Shown here piece by piece: positions 8,631-21,900 of a stretch of DNA of 64,000 nucleotides. A program made the translations under genes and the position numbers. This stretch comes from Tenodera sinensis (Eukaryota; Arthropoda; Insecta; Mantodea; Mantidae): positions 113,115,404 through 113,179,403 of the forward strand of contig CM060968.1 in the NCBI GenBank assembly GCA_030765045.1. The letters run 5' to 3'. The notes under the pieces are model-generated. The model did not search any database, was not told the origin of the DNA, and was given only the letters and a program-made list of their open reading frames with translations. The stretch's first letter is position 1. Every line of letters starts with the position of its first letter.

Positions 8631-10714
8631 ATCGCGAAACAACACCTGCTGGAATCCAACAAAAACTGCGCCCTGCCGTCTCTACTGAGCCTCAGAGACG
8701 CTTTGAGACAAGTGTTACAAAAATCAGAGAATGTCAAAAATTAGAGTGAAATTGCTTCAAACAAGCGAATTATCGCGAAACAACACCTGCTCGAATCCAA
8801 CAATAACTGTGCCCTGCCGTCTCTATTAAGGCTCAGAGTCGCTTTGAGACAAGTGTTTTAAGAATCAGAGAATGTCGTAAATTACAGTGAAATTGCTTCA
8901 AACAAGCGAATTATCGCGAAACAACACCTGCTCCAATCCAACAAAACCTGTGCCGTGCCGTCTCTATTAAGGCTCAGAGTCGCTTTGAGACAAGTGTTTT
9001 AAGAATCAGAGAATGTCGTTAATTAGAGTGAAATTGCTTCAAACAAGCGAATTATCGCGAAACAACACCTGCTCGAATCCAACAAAAACTGTGCCCTGCC
9101 ATCTCTACTGAGCCTCAGAGACGCTTTGAGACAAGTGTTACAAAAATCAGAGAATGTGAGAAATTAGATTGGAATTGCTTCAAACAAGCGAATTATGGCG
9201 AAACAACACCTGCTCGAATCCGACAAAAACTGTGCCCTGCCGCATTTATTTAGCCTCAGAGACGGTTTGAAACAATTGTTACAGAAATCAGACAATGTCA
9301 AAAATTAGAGGGAAATTGCTTCAAACAAGCGAATTATCGCGAAACAACACCTGCTCGAATCCAACAAAAACTGCGCCCTGCCGTCTCTCCTTTGAGACAA
9401 GTGTTACAAAAATCAGAGAATGTCAAAAATTAGAGTGAAATTGCTTCAAACAAGCGAATTATCGCTAAACAACACCTGCTCGAATCCGACAAAAACTGTG
9501 TCCTGCTGTCTTTACCGAGCCTCAGAGACGCTTTGAGACAAGTGTTACAAAAATCAGAGAATGTCATAAATTAGAGTGAAATTGCTTCAAACAAGCGAAT
9601 TATCGCGAAACAACACCTGCTCGAATCCGACAGAAACTGTGCCCTGCCGCATTTATTTAGCCTCAGAGACGGTTTGAAACAATTGTTTCAAAAATCAGAT
9701 AATCTGAAAAATTAGAGTGAAATTGCTTCGAATAAGCGAATTATCGCGAATCAACACCTGTATGAATCCAACAAAAACTTCGCCCTGCCGTCTCTACTGA
9801 GCCTCAGAGACCCTTTGAGACAAGTGTTACAAAAATCAGAGAATGTCAAAAATTAGAGTGAAATTGCTTCAAACAAGCGAATTATCGCGAAACAACACCT
9901 GCTCGAATCCGACAAAAAATATGCCCTGCCGACTCTATTTAGCCTCAGAGACTGTTTGAAACACTTGTTACAAAAATCAGAGAATGTCAAAAATTAGAGT
10001 GAAATTGCTTCAAATAAGCCAATTATCGCGAAACAACACCTGCTTGAATCCAACAAAAACTGTGCCCTGCTGTCTCTACCGAGCCTCAGAGACGCTTTGA
10101 GACAAGTGTTACAAAAATCAGAGAATGTCTTAAATTAGAGTGAAATTGCTTCAAACAAGCGAATTATCGCGAAAAAACACCTGCTCGAATCCGACAAAAA
10201 CTGTGCCCTGCCATCTCTACTGAGCCTCAGAGACGCTTTGAGACAAGTGTTACAAAAATCAGAGAATGTGAGAAATTAGATTGAAATTGCTTCAAACAAG
10301 CGAATTATCGCGAAACAACACCTGCTCGAATCCGACAAAAACTGTGCCCTGCCGCATTTATTTAGCCTCAGAGACGGTTTGAAACAATTGTTACAGAAAT
10401 CAGACAATGTCAAAAATTAGAGGGAAATTGCTTCAAACAAGCGAATTATCGCGAAACAACACCTGCTCGAATCCAACAAAAACTGCGCCCTGCCGTCTCT
10501 ACTGAGCCTCAGAGACCCTTTGAGACAAGTGTTACAAAAATCAGAGAATGTCAAAAATTAGAGTGAAATTGCTTCAAACAAGCGAATTATCGCGAAACAA
10601 CACCTGCTCGAATCCGACAAAAACTGTGTCCTGCTGTCTTTACCGAGCCTCAGAGACGGTTTGAAACAATTGTTACAGAAATCAGATGTCAAAAATTAGA
10701 GTGAAATTGCTTCA

Positions 10715-12360
10715 AACAAGCGAATTATCGCGAAACAACACCTGCTCGAATCCAACAAAACCTGCGCCCTGCCGTCTCTACTGAGCCTCACAGACGCTTT
10801 GAGACAAGTGTTACAAAAATTAGAGAATGTCAAAAATTAGAGTGAAATTGCTTCAAACAAGCGAATTATCGCGAAACAACACCTGCTGGAATCCAACAAA
10901 AACTGCGCCCTGCCGTCTCTACTGAGCCTCAGAGACGCTTTGAGACAAGTGTTACAAAAATCAGAGAATGTCAAAAATTAGAGTGAAATTGCTTCAAACA
11001 AGCGAATTATCGCGAAACAACACCTGCTCGAATCCAACAATAACTGTGCCCTGCCGTCTCTATTAAGGCTCAGAGTCGCTTTGAGACAAGTGTTTTAAGA
11101 ATCAGAGAATGTCGTAAATTACAGTGAAATTGCTTCAAACAAGCGAATTATCGCGAAACAACACCTGCTCCAATCCAACAAAACCTGTGCCGTGCCGTCT
11201 CTATTAAGGCTCAGAGTCGCTTTGAGACAAGTGTTTTAAGAATCAGAGAATGTCGTTAATTAGAGTGAAATTGCTTCAAACAAGCGAATTATCGCGAAAC
11301 AACACCTGCTCGAATCCAACAAAAACTGTGCCCTGCTGTCTCTACCGAGCCTCAGAGACGCTTTGAGACAAGTGTTACAAAAATCAGAGAATGTCTTAAA
11401 TTAGAGTGAAATTGCTTCAAACAAGCGAATTATCGCGAAACAACACCTGCTCGAATCCGACAAAAACTGTGCCCTGCCATCTCTACTGAGCCTCAGAGAC
11501 GCTTTGAGACAAGTGTTACAAAAATCAGAGAATGTGAGAAATAAGATTGGAATTGCTTCAAACAAGCGAATTATGGCGAAACAACACCTGCTCGAATCCG
11601 AATAAAACTGTGCCCTGCCGCATTTATTTAGCCTCAGAGACGGTTTGAAACAATTGTTACAGAAATCAGACAATGTCAAAAATTAGAGGGAAATTGCTTC
11701 AAACAAGCGAATTATCGCGAAACAACACCTGCTCGAGTCCAACAAAAACTGCGCCCTGCCGTCTCTCCTTTGAGACAAGTGTTACAAAAATCAGAGAATG
11801 TCAAAAATTAGAGTGAAATTGCTTCAAACAAGCGAATTATCGCGAAACAACACCTGCTCGAATCCGACAAAAACTGTGTCCTGCTGTCTTTACCGAGCCT
11901 CAGAGACGCTTTGAGACAAGTGTTACAAAAATCAGAGAATGTCATAAATTAGAGTGAAATTGCTTCAAACAAGCGAATTATCGCGAAACAACACCTGCTC
12001 GAATCCGACAGAAACTGTGCCCTGCCGCATTTATTTAGCCTCAGAGACGGTTTGAAACAATTGTTTCAAAAATCAGATAATGTGAAAAATTAGAGTGAAA
12101 TTGCTTCGAATAAGCGAATTATCGCGAAACAACACCTGTTTGAATCCAACAAAAACTTCGCCCTGCCGTCTCTACTGAGCCTCAGAGACCCTTTGAGACA
12201 AGTGTTACAAAAATCAGAGAATGTCAAAAATTAGAGTGAAATTGCTTCAAACAAGCGAATTATCGCGAAACAACACCTGCTCGAATCCGACAAAAAATAT
12301 GCCCTGCCGACTCTATTTAGCCTCAGAGACGGTTTGAAACAATTGTTACAAAAATCAGAG
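10715..12360. repeat. duplicated block, copy 1 (offset 6721 bp to 17.4-19.1 kb)
   Basis: The block matches about 17436-19081 at an offset of 6721 bp (cctgctcgaa at 10741 and 17462). Both contain the ataagatt/cgaataaaac pair of monomers. The match ends where this copy has aatgtcaaaa (12361) and the other has aatgtgaaaa (19082). The offset equals 48 monomers minus 47 bp. The 47 bp is fully explained by two H units (2 x 16), two 3-bp cagatgtc deletions and the 9-bp-short unit at 13381. Confidence 0.8.
11713..11837. repeat. type H monomer (125 bp, 16-bp deletion), representative
   Basis: The unit reads ccgtctctcctttgagac where an A2-like unit reads ccgtctct, then 16 more bases, then cctttgagac. 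The missing 16 bases are the loop and six of the seven bases of the right arm of the cgtctct/agagacg inverted repeat. Twelve H units were found, near 5746, 9382, 11760, 14555, 18481, 19593, 23521, 26739, 28275, 30375, 33591 and 39904. They share the same breakpoints, so they descend from one event. Confidence 0.82.
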
Positions 12361-13425
12361 AATGTCAAAAATTAGAGTGAAATTGCTTCAAATAAGCGAA
12401 TTATCGCGAAACAACACCTGCTTGAATCCAACAAAAACTGTGCCCTGCTGTCTCTACCGAGCCTCAGAGACGCTTTGAGACAAGTGTTACAAAAATCAGA
12501 GAATGTCTTAAATTAGAGTGAAATTGCTTCAAACAAGCGAATTATCGCGAAAAAACACCTGCTCGAATCCGACAAAAACTGTGCCCTGCCATCTCTACTG
12601 AGCCTCAGAGACGCTTTGAGACAAATGTTACAAAAATCAGAGAATGTGAGAAATTAGATTGTAATTGCTTCAAACAAGCGAATTATCGCGAAACAACACC
12701 TGCTCGAATCCGACAAAAACTGTGCCCTGCCGCATTTATTTAGCCTCAGAGACGGTTTGAAACAATTGTTACAGAAATCAGACAATGTCAAAAATTAGAG
12801 GGAAATTGCTTCAAACAAGCGAATTATCGCGAAACAACACCTGCTCGAATCCAACAAAAACTGCGCCCTGCCGTCTCTACTGAGCCTCAGAGACCCTTTG
12901 AGACAAGTGTTACAAAAATCAGAGAATGTCAAAAATTAGAGTGAAATTGCTTCAAACAAGCGAATTATCGCGAAACAACACCTGCTCGAATCCGACAAAA
13001 ACTGTGTCCTGCTGTCTTTACCGAGCCTCAGAGACGGTTTGAAACAATTGTTACAGAAATCAGATGTCAAAAATTAGAGTGAAATTGCTTCAAACAAGCG
13101 AATTATCGCGAAACAACACCTGCTCGAATCCAACAAAACCTGCGCCCTGCCGTCTCTACTGAGCCTCACAGACGCTTTGAGACAAGTGTTACAAAAATCA
13201 GAGAATGTCAAAAATTAGAGTGAAATTGCTTCAAACAAGCGAATTATCGCGAAACAACACCTGCTCGAATCCAACAAAAACTGTGCCCTGCCGTATCTAT
13301 TGAGGCTCAGAGTCGCTTTGAGACAAGTGTTTTAAGAATCAGAGAATGTCATAAATGAGAGTGAAATTGGTTCAAACAAGCGAATTATCGCGAAACAACA
13401 CCTGCTCGAATCCAACAAAAACTGC
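12361..13425. repeat. block shared with 24.1-25.2 kb (offset 11762 bp)
   Basis: Private variants cgcgaaaaaacacc (12546 and 24308) and gaaattggttc (13363 and 25125) are both 11762 bp apart, which is 6721 + 5041. The 36-mer that lies between (13.9-24.1 kb) therefore appears to have been inserted or amplified inside an older duplicated segment. The match breaks at the rearranged monomer 13381-13512. Confidence 0.75.
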
Positions 13426-13512
13426 CTATTATTTAGCCTCAGAGACGGTTTGAAACAATTGTTACAGAAATCAGACAATGTCAAAAATTAGAGTGAAATT
13501 GCTTCAAACAAG
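13381..13512. repeat. chimeric 132-bp monomer, probable recombination junction
   Basis: The unit begins as a type A monomer (ccaacaaaaactgc) and continues directly as type B (ctattatttagcctcagagacgg). The homologous region at 25.1-25.4 kb has two separate monomers here, a full type A followed by the 133-bp aaaaacaccgca form. A deletion that fused neighbours explains this copy. It is 9 bp shorter than standard, so the exchange was out of register, unlike most events in the array. Confidence 0.8.
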
Positions 13513-13911
13513 CGAATTATCGCGAAACAACACCTGCTGGAATCCAACAAAAACTGCGCCCTGCCGTCTCTACTGAGCCTCAGAGACGCTTTGAGACAAG
13601 TGTTACAAAAATCAGAGAATGTCAAAAATTAGAGTGAAATTGCTTCAAACAAGCGAATTATCGCGAAACAACACCTGCTCAAATCCAACAATAACTGTGC
13701 CCTGCCGTCTCTATTAACGCTCAGAGTCGCTTTGAGACAAGTGTTTTAAGAATCAGAGAATGTCGTAAATTACAGTGAAATTGCTTCAAACAAGCGAATT
13801 ATCGCGAAACAACACCTGCTCCAATCCAACAAAACCTGTGCCGTGCCGTCTCTATTAAGGCTCAGAGTCGCTTTGAGACAAGTGTTTTAAGAATCAGAGA
13901 ATGTCGTTAAT

Positions 13912-16900
13912 TAGAGTGAAATTGCTTCAAACAAGCGAATTATCGCGAAACAACACCTGCTCGAATCCGACAAAAAATATGCCCTGCCGACTCTATTTAG
14001 CCTCAGAGACGGTTTGAAACAATTGTTACAAAAATCAGAGAATGTGAAAAATTAGAGTGAAATTGCTTCAAATAAGCGAATTATCGCGAAACAACACCTG
14101 CTTGAATCCAACAAAAACTGTGCCCTGCTGTCTCTACCGAGCCTCAGAGACGCTTTGAGACAAGTGTTACAAAAATCAGAGAATGTCTTAAATTAGAGTG
14201 AAATTGCTTCAAACAAGCGAATTATCGCGAAACAACACCTGCTCGAATCCGACAAAAACTGTGCCCTGCCATCTCTACTGAGCCTCAGAGACGCTTTGAG
14301 ACAAGTGTTACAAAAATCAGAGAATGTGAGAAATTAGATTGGAATTGCTTCAAACAAGCGAATTATGGCGAAACAACACCTGCTCGAATCCGACAAAAAC
14401 TGTGCCCTGCCGCATTTATTTAGCCTCAGAGACGGTTTGAAACAATTGTTACAGAAATCAGACAATGTCAAAAATTAGAGGGAAATTGCTTCAAACAAGC
14501 GAATTATCGCGAAACAACACCTGCTCGAATCCAACAAAAACTGCGCCCTGCCGTCTCTCCTTTGAGACAAGTGTTACAAAAATCAGAGAATGTCAAAAAT
14601 TAGAGTGAAATTGCTTCAAACAAGCGAATTATCGCGAAACAACACCTGCTCGAATCCGACAAAAACTGTGTCCTGCTGTCTTTACCGAGCCTCAGAGACG
14701 CTTTGAGACAAGTGTTACAAAAATCAGAGAATGTCATAAATTAGAGTGAAATTGCTTCAAACAAGCGAATTATCGCGAAACAACACCTGCTCGAATCCGA
14801 CAGAAACTGTGCCCTGCCGCATTTATTTAGCCTCAGAGACGGTTTGAAACAATTGTTTCAAAAATCAGATAATGTGAAAAATTAGAGTGAAATTGCTTCG
14901 AATAAGCGAATTATCGCGAAACAACACCTGTTTGAATCCAACAAAAACTTCGCCCTGCCGTCTCTACTGAGCCTCAGAGACCCTTTGAGACAAGTGTTAC
15001 AAAAATCAGAGAATGTCAAAAATTAGAGTGAAATTGCTTCAAACAAGCGAATTATCGCGAAACAACACCTGCTCGAATCCGACAAAAAATATGCCCTGCC
15101 GACTCTATTTAGCCTCAGAGACGGTTTGAAACAATTGTTACAAAAATCAGAGAATGTCAAAAATTAGAGTGAAATTGCTTCAAATAAGCGAATTATTGCG
15201 AAACAACACCTGCTTGAATCCAACAAAAACTGTGCCCTGCTGTCTCTACCGAGCCTCAGAGACGCTTTGAGACAAGTGTTACAAAAATCAGAGAATGTCT
15301 TAAATTAGAGTGAAATTGCTTCAAACAAGCTAATTATCGCGAAACAACACCTGCTCGAATCCGACAAAAACTGTGCCCTGCCATCTCTACTGAGCCTCAG
15401 AGACGCTTTGAGACAAGTGTTACAAAAATCAGAGAATGTGAGAAATTAGATTGAAATTGCTTCAAACAAGCGAATTATCGCGAAACAACACCTGCTCGAA
15501 TCCGACAAAAACTGTGCCCTGCCGCATTTATTTAGCCTCAGAGACGGTTTGAAACAATTGTTACAGAAATCAGACAATGTCAAAAATTAGAGGGAAATTG
15601 CTTCAAACAAGCGAATTATCGCGAAACAACACCTGCTCGAATCCAACAAAAACTGCGCCCTGCCGTCTCTACTGAGCCTCAGAGACCCTTTGAGACAAGT
15701 GTTACAAAAATCAGAGAATGTCAAAAATTAGAGTGAAATTGCTTCAAACAAGCGAATTATCGCGAAACAACACCTGCTCGAATCCGACAAAAACTGTGTC
15801 CTGCTGTCTTTACCGAGCCTCAGAGACGCTTTGAGACAAGTGTTACAAAAATCAGAGAATGTCTTAAATTAGAGTGAAATTGCTTCAAACAAGCGAATTA
15901 TCGCGAAACAACACCTGCCCGAATCCGACAAAAACTGTGCCCTGCCATCTCTACTGAGCCTCAGAGACGCTTTGAGACAAGTGTTACAAAAATCAGAGAA
16001 TGTGAGAAATTAGATTGAAATTGCTTCAAACAAGCGAATTATCGCGAAACAACACCTGCTCGAATCCGACAAAAACTGTGCCCTGCCATCTCTACTGAGC
16101 CTCAGAGACGCTTTGAGACAAGTGTTACAAAAATCAGAGAATGTCTTAAATTAGAGTGAAATTGCTTCAAACAAGCGAATTATCGCGAAACAACACCTGC
16201 TCGAATCCGACAAAAACTGTGCCCTGCCATCTCTACTGAGCCTCAGAGACGCTTTGAGACAAGTGTTACAAAAATCAGAGAATGTGAGAAATTAGATTGA
16301 AATTGCTTCAAACAAGCGAATTATCGCGAAACAACACCTGCTCGAATCCGACAAAAACTGTGCCCTGCCGCATTTATTTAGCCTCAGAGACGGTTTGAAA
16401 CAATTGTTACAGAAATCAGACAATGTCAAAAATTAGAGGGAAATTGCTTCAAACAAGCGAATTATCGCGAAACAACACCTGCTCGAATCCAACAAAAACT
16501 GCGCCCTGCCGTCTCTACTGAGCCTCAGAGACCCTTTGAGACAAGTGTTACAAAAATCAGAGAATGTCAAAAATTAGAGTGAAATTGCTTCAAACAAGCG
16601 AATTATCGCGAAACAACACCTGCTCGAATCCGAAAAAAACTGTGCCCTGCCGCATTTATTTAGCCTCAGAGACGGTTTGAAACTATTGTTACAGAAATCA
16701 GACAATGTCAAAAATTAGAGTGAAATTGCTTCAAACAAGCGAATTATCGCGAAACAACACCTGCTCGAATCCAACAAAAACTGTGCCCTGCCGTCTCTAC
16801 TGAGCCTCAGAGACGCTCTGAGACAAGTGTTACAAAAATCAGAGAATGTCATAAATTAGGTCGAAATTGCTTCAAACAAGCGAATTATCGCGAAACAACA

Positions 16901-18952
16901 CCTGCTCGAATCCGACAAAAACTATGCCCTGCCGACTCTATTTAGCCGCAGAGACGGTTTGAAACAATTGTTACAGAAATCAGATGTCAAAAATTAGAGT
17001 GAAATTGCTTCAAACAAGCGAATTATCGCGAAACAACACCTGCTCGAATCCAACAAAACCTACGCCCTGCCGTCTCTACTGAGCCTCACAGACGCTTTGA
17101 GACAAGTGTTACAAAAATCAGAGAATGTCAAAAATTAGAGTGAAATTGCTTCAGACAAGCGAATTATCGCGAAACAACACCTGCTCGAATCCAACAAAAA
17201 CTATGCCCTGCCGACTCTATTTAGCCTCAGAGACGGTTTGAAAGCATTGTTACAAAAATCAGAGAATGTGAAAAATTAGAGTGAAATTACTTCAAACAAG
17301 CGAATTATCGCGAAACAACACCTGCTCGAATCCAACAAAAACTGTGCCCTGCTGTCTCTACTGAACCTCAGAGACGCTTTGAGACAAGTGTTACAAAAAT
17401 CAAAGAATGTCGTAAATTAGAGTGAAATTTCTTCAAACAAGCGAATTATCGCGAAACAACACCTGCTCGAATCCAACAAAACCTGCGCCCTGCCGTCTCT
17501 ACTGAGCCTCACAGACGCTTTGAGACAAGTGTTACAAAAATCAGAGAATGTCAAAAATTAGAGTGAAATTGCTTCAAACAAGCGAATTATCGCGAAACAA
17601 CACCTGCTGGAATCCAACAAAAACTGCGCCCTGCCGTCTCTACTGAGCCTCAGAGACGCTTTGAGACAAGTGTTACAAAAATCAGAGAATGTCAAAAATT
17701 AGAGTGAAATTGCTTCAAACAAGCGAATTATCGCGAAACAACACCTGCTCGAATCCAACAATAACTGTGCCCTGCCGTCTCTATTAAGGCTCAGAGTCGC
17801 TTTGAGACAAGTGTTTTAAGAATCAGAGAATGTCGTAAATTACAGTGAAATTGCTTCAAACAAGCGAATTATCGCGAAACAACACCTGCTCCAATCCAAC
17901 AAAACCTGTGCCGTGCCGTCTCTATTAAGGCTCAGAGTCGCTTTGAGACAAGTGTTTTAAGAATCAGAGAATGTCGTTAATTAGAGTGAAATTGCTTCAA
18001 ACAAGCGAATTATCGCGAAACAACACCTGCTCGATTCCAACAAAAACTGTGCCCTGCTGTCTCTACCGAGCCTCAGAGACGCTTTGAGACAAGTGTCACA
18101 AAAATCAGAGAATGTCTTAAATTAGAGTGAAATTGCTTCAAACAAGCGAATTATCGCGAAACAACACCTGCTCGAATCCGACAAAAACTGTGCCCTGCCA
18201 TCTCTACTGAGCCTCAGAGACGCTTTGAGACAAGTGTTACAAAAATCAGAGAATGTGAGAAATAAGATTGGAATTGCTTCAAACAAGCGAATTATGGCGA
18301 AACAACACCTGCTCGAATCCGAATAAAACTGTGCCCTGCCGCATTTATTTAGCCTCAGAGACGGTTTGAAACAATTGTTACAGAAATCAGACAATGTCAA
18401 AAATTAGAGGGAAATTGCTTCAAACAAGCGAATTATCGCGAAACAACACCTGCTCGAATCCAACAAAAACTGCGCCCTGCCGTCTCTCCTTTGAGACAAG
18501 TGTTACAAAAATCAGAGAATGTCAAAAATTAGAGTGAAATTGCTTCAAACAAGCGAATTATCGCGAAACAACACCTGCTCGAATCCGACAAAAACTGTGT
18601 CCTGCTGTCTTTACCGAGCCTCAGAGACGCTTTGAGACAAGTGTTACAAAAATCAGAGAATGTCATAAATTAGAGTGAAATTGCTTCAAACAAGCGAATT
18701 ATCGCGAAACAACACCTGCTCGAATCCGACAGAAACTGTGCCCTGCCGCATTTATTTAGCCTCAGAGACGGTTTGAAACAATTGTTTCAAAAATCAGATA
18801 ATGTGAAAAATTAGAGTGAAATTGCTTCGAATAAGCGAATTATCGCGAAACAACACCTGTTTGAATCCAACAAAAACTTCGCCCTGGCGTCTCTACTGAG
18901 CCTCAGAGACCCTTTGAGACAAGTGTTACAAAAATCAGAGAATGTCAAAAAT
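13912..18952. repeat. 36-monomer higher-order repeat (5041 bp), copy 1
   Basis: The period is supported by private variants such as cgaaaaaaac (16631 and 21672), gaaactattg (16681 and 21722 at aactattg) and the C-type aatat unit (13980 and 19021). 5041 equals 36 x 141 minus 35, and the 35 bp is explained by two 125-bp H units and one 3-bp cagatgtc deletion in the period. Only scattered single-base differences were noticed, for example caagcaag at about 21914 in the second copy. Confidence 0.88.
15340..17440. repeat. G/B-rich block, copy 1 of 3
   Basis: The block runs from an acaagctaatt unit through a run of G-type monomers (one with ctgcccgaatcc) to the gaaactattg unit, a gctctgagac unit, an aggtcgaaatt unit and a tttagccgcag unit. 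It is repeated at about 20380-22480 (offset 5041) and about 34360-36480 (aactattg at 16681 and 35717, offset 19036). The third copy lies outside the 36-mer array, so this block moved or was copied before or separately from the 36-mer amplification. It contains an internal 2-monomer duplication near 15.9-16.3 kb. Confidence 0.78.
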
Positions 18953-21900
18953 TAGAGTGAAATTGCTTCAAACAAGCGAATTATCGCGAAACAACACCTG
19001 CTCGAATCCGACAAAAAATATGCCCTGCCGACTCTATTTAGCCTCAGAGACGGTTTGAAACAATTGTTACAAAAATCAGAGAATGTGAAAAATTAGAGTG
19101 AAATTGCTTCAAATAAGCGAATTATCGCGAAACAACACCTGCTTGAATCCAACAAAAACTGTGCCCTGCTGTCTCTACCGAGCCTCAGAGACGCTTTGAG
19201 ACAAGTGTTACAAAAATCAGAGAATGTCTTAAATTAGAGTGAAATTGCTTCAAACAAGCGAATTATCGCGAAACAACACCTGCTCGAATCCGACAAAAAC
19301 TGTGCCCTGCCATCTCTACTGAGCCTCAGAGACGCTTTGAGACAAGTGTTACAAAAATCAGAGAATGTGAGAAATTAGATTGGAATTGCTTCAAACAAGC
19401 GAATTATGGCGAAACAACACCTGCTCGAATCCGACAAAAACTGTGCCCTGCCGCATTTATTTAGCCTCAGAGACGGTTTGAAACAATTGTTACAGAAATC
19501 AGACAATGTCAAAAATTAGAGGGAAATTGCTTCAAACAAGCGAATTATCGCGAAACAACACCTGCTCGAATCCAACAAAAACTGCGCCCTGCCGTCTCTC
19601 CTTTGAGACAAGTGTTACAAAAATCAGAGAATGTCAAAAATTAGAGTGAAATTGCTTCAAATAAGCGAATTATCGCGAAACAACACCTGCTCGAATCCGA
19701 CAAAAACTGTGTCCTGCTGTCTTTACCGAGCCTCAGAGACGCTTTGAGACAAGTGTTACAAAAATCAGAGAATGTCATAAATTAGAGTGAAATTGCTTCA
19801 AACAAGCGAATTATCGCGAAACAACACCTGCTCGAATCCGACAGAAACTGTGCCCTGCCGCATTTATTTAGCCTCAGAGACGGTTTGAAACAATTGTTTC
19901 AAAAATCAGATAATGTGAAAAATTAGAGTGAAATTGCTTCGAATAAGCGAATTATCGCGAAACAACACCTGTTTGAATCCAACAAAAACTTCGCCCTGCC
20001 GTCTCTACTGAGCCTCAGAGACCCTTTGAGACAAGTGTTACAAAAATCAGAGAATGTCAAAAATTAGAGTGAAATTGCTTCAAACAAGCGAATTATCGCG
20101 AAACAACACCTGCTCGAATCCGACAAAAAATATGCCCTGCCGACTCTATTTAGCCTCAGAGACGGTTTGAAACAATTGTTACAAAAATCAGAGAATGTCA
20201 AAAATTAGAGTGAAATTGCTTCAAATAAGCGAATTATCGCGAAACAACACCTGCTTGAATCCAACAAAAACTGTGCCCTGCTGTCTCTACCGAGCCTCAG
20301 AGACGCTTTGAGACAAGTGTTACAAAAATCAGAGAATGTCTTAAATTAGAGTGAAATTGCTTCAAACAAGCTAATTATCGCGAAACAACACCTGCTCGAA
20401 TCCGACAAAAACTGTGCCCTGCCATCTCTACTGAGCCTCAGAGACGCTTTGAGACAAGTGTTACAAAAATCAGAGAATGTGAGAAATTAGATTGAAATTG
20501 CTTCAAACAAGCGAATTATCGCGAAACAACACCTGCTCGAATCCGACAAAAACTGTGCCCTGCCGCATTTATTTAGCCTCAGAGACGGTTTGAAACAATT
20601 GTTACAGAAATCAGACAATGTCAAAAATTAGAGGGAAATTGCTTCAAACAAGCGAATTATCGCGAAACAACACCTGCTCGAATCCAACAAAAACTGCGCC
20701 CTGCCGTCTCTACTGAGCCTCAGAGACCCTTTGAGACAAGTGTTACAAAAATCAGAGAATGTCAAAAATTAGAGTGAAATTGCTTCAAACAAGCGAATTA
20801 TCGCGAAACAACACCTGCTCGAATCCGACAAAAACTGTGTCCTGCTGTCTTTACCGAGCCTCAGAGACGCTTTGAGACAAGTGTTACAAAAATCAGAGAA
20901 TGTCTTAAATTAGAGTGAAATTGCTTCAAACAAGCGAATTATCGCGAAACAACACCTGCCCGAATCCGACAAAAACTGTGCCCTGCCATCTCTACTGAGC
21001 CTCAGAGACGCTTTGAGACAAGTGTTACAAAAATCAGAGAATGTGAGAAATTAGATTGAAATTGCTTCAAACAAGCGAATTATCGCGAAACAACACCTGC
21101 TCGAATCCGACAAAAACTGTGCCCTGCCATCTCTACTGAGCCTCAGAGACGCTTTGAGACAAGTGTTACAAAAATCAGAGAATGTCTTAAATTAGAGTGA
21201 AATTGCTTCAAACAAGCGAATTATCGCGAAACAACACCTGCTCGAATCCGACAAAAACTGTGCCCTGCCATCTCTACTGAGCCTCAGAGACGCTTTGAGA
21301 CAAGTGTTACAAAAATCAGAGAATGTGAGAAATTAGATTGAAATTGCTTCAAACAAGCGAATTATCGCGAAACAACACCTGCTCGAATCCGACAAAAACT
21401 GTGCCCTGCCGCATTTATTTAGCCTCAGAGACGGTTTGAAACAATTGTTACAGAAATCAGACAATGTCAAAAATTAGAGGGAAATTGCTTCAAACAAGCG
21501 AATTATCGCGAAACAACACCTGCTCGAATCCAACAAAAACTGCGCCCTGCCGTCTCTACTGAGCCTCAGAGACCCTTTGAGACAAGTGTTACAAAAATCA
21601 GAGAATGTCAAAAATTAGAGTGAAATTGCTTCAAACAAGCGAATTATCGCGAAACAACACCTGCTCGAATCCGAAAAAAACTGTGCCCTGCCGCATTTAT
21701 TTAGCCTCAGAGACGGTTTGAAACTATTGTTACAGAAATCAGACAATGTCAAAAATTAGAGTGAAATTGCTTCAAACAAGCGAATTATCGCGAAACAACA
21801 CCTGCTCGAATCCAACAAAAACTGTGCCCTGCCGTCTCTACTGAGCCTCAGAGACGCTCTGAGACAAGTGTTACAAAAATCAGAGAATGTCATAAATTAG

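Noticed and set aside
11401..11679. 92-codon minus-strand frame, repeated at 18122-18400, 23163-23441 and 30013-30291, and a 67-codon one at 50808-51011
   Set aside because: The 141-bp unit normally has a TAA in this frame within attagag. A single base change (ataagatt, or attggag at 50947) removes it, so the frame runs through a second monomer. Identical copies reflect duplicated blocks.
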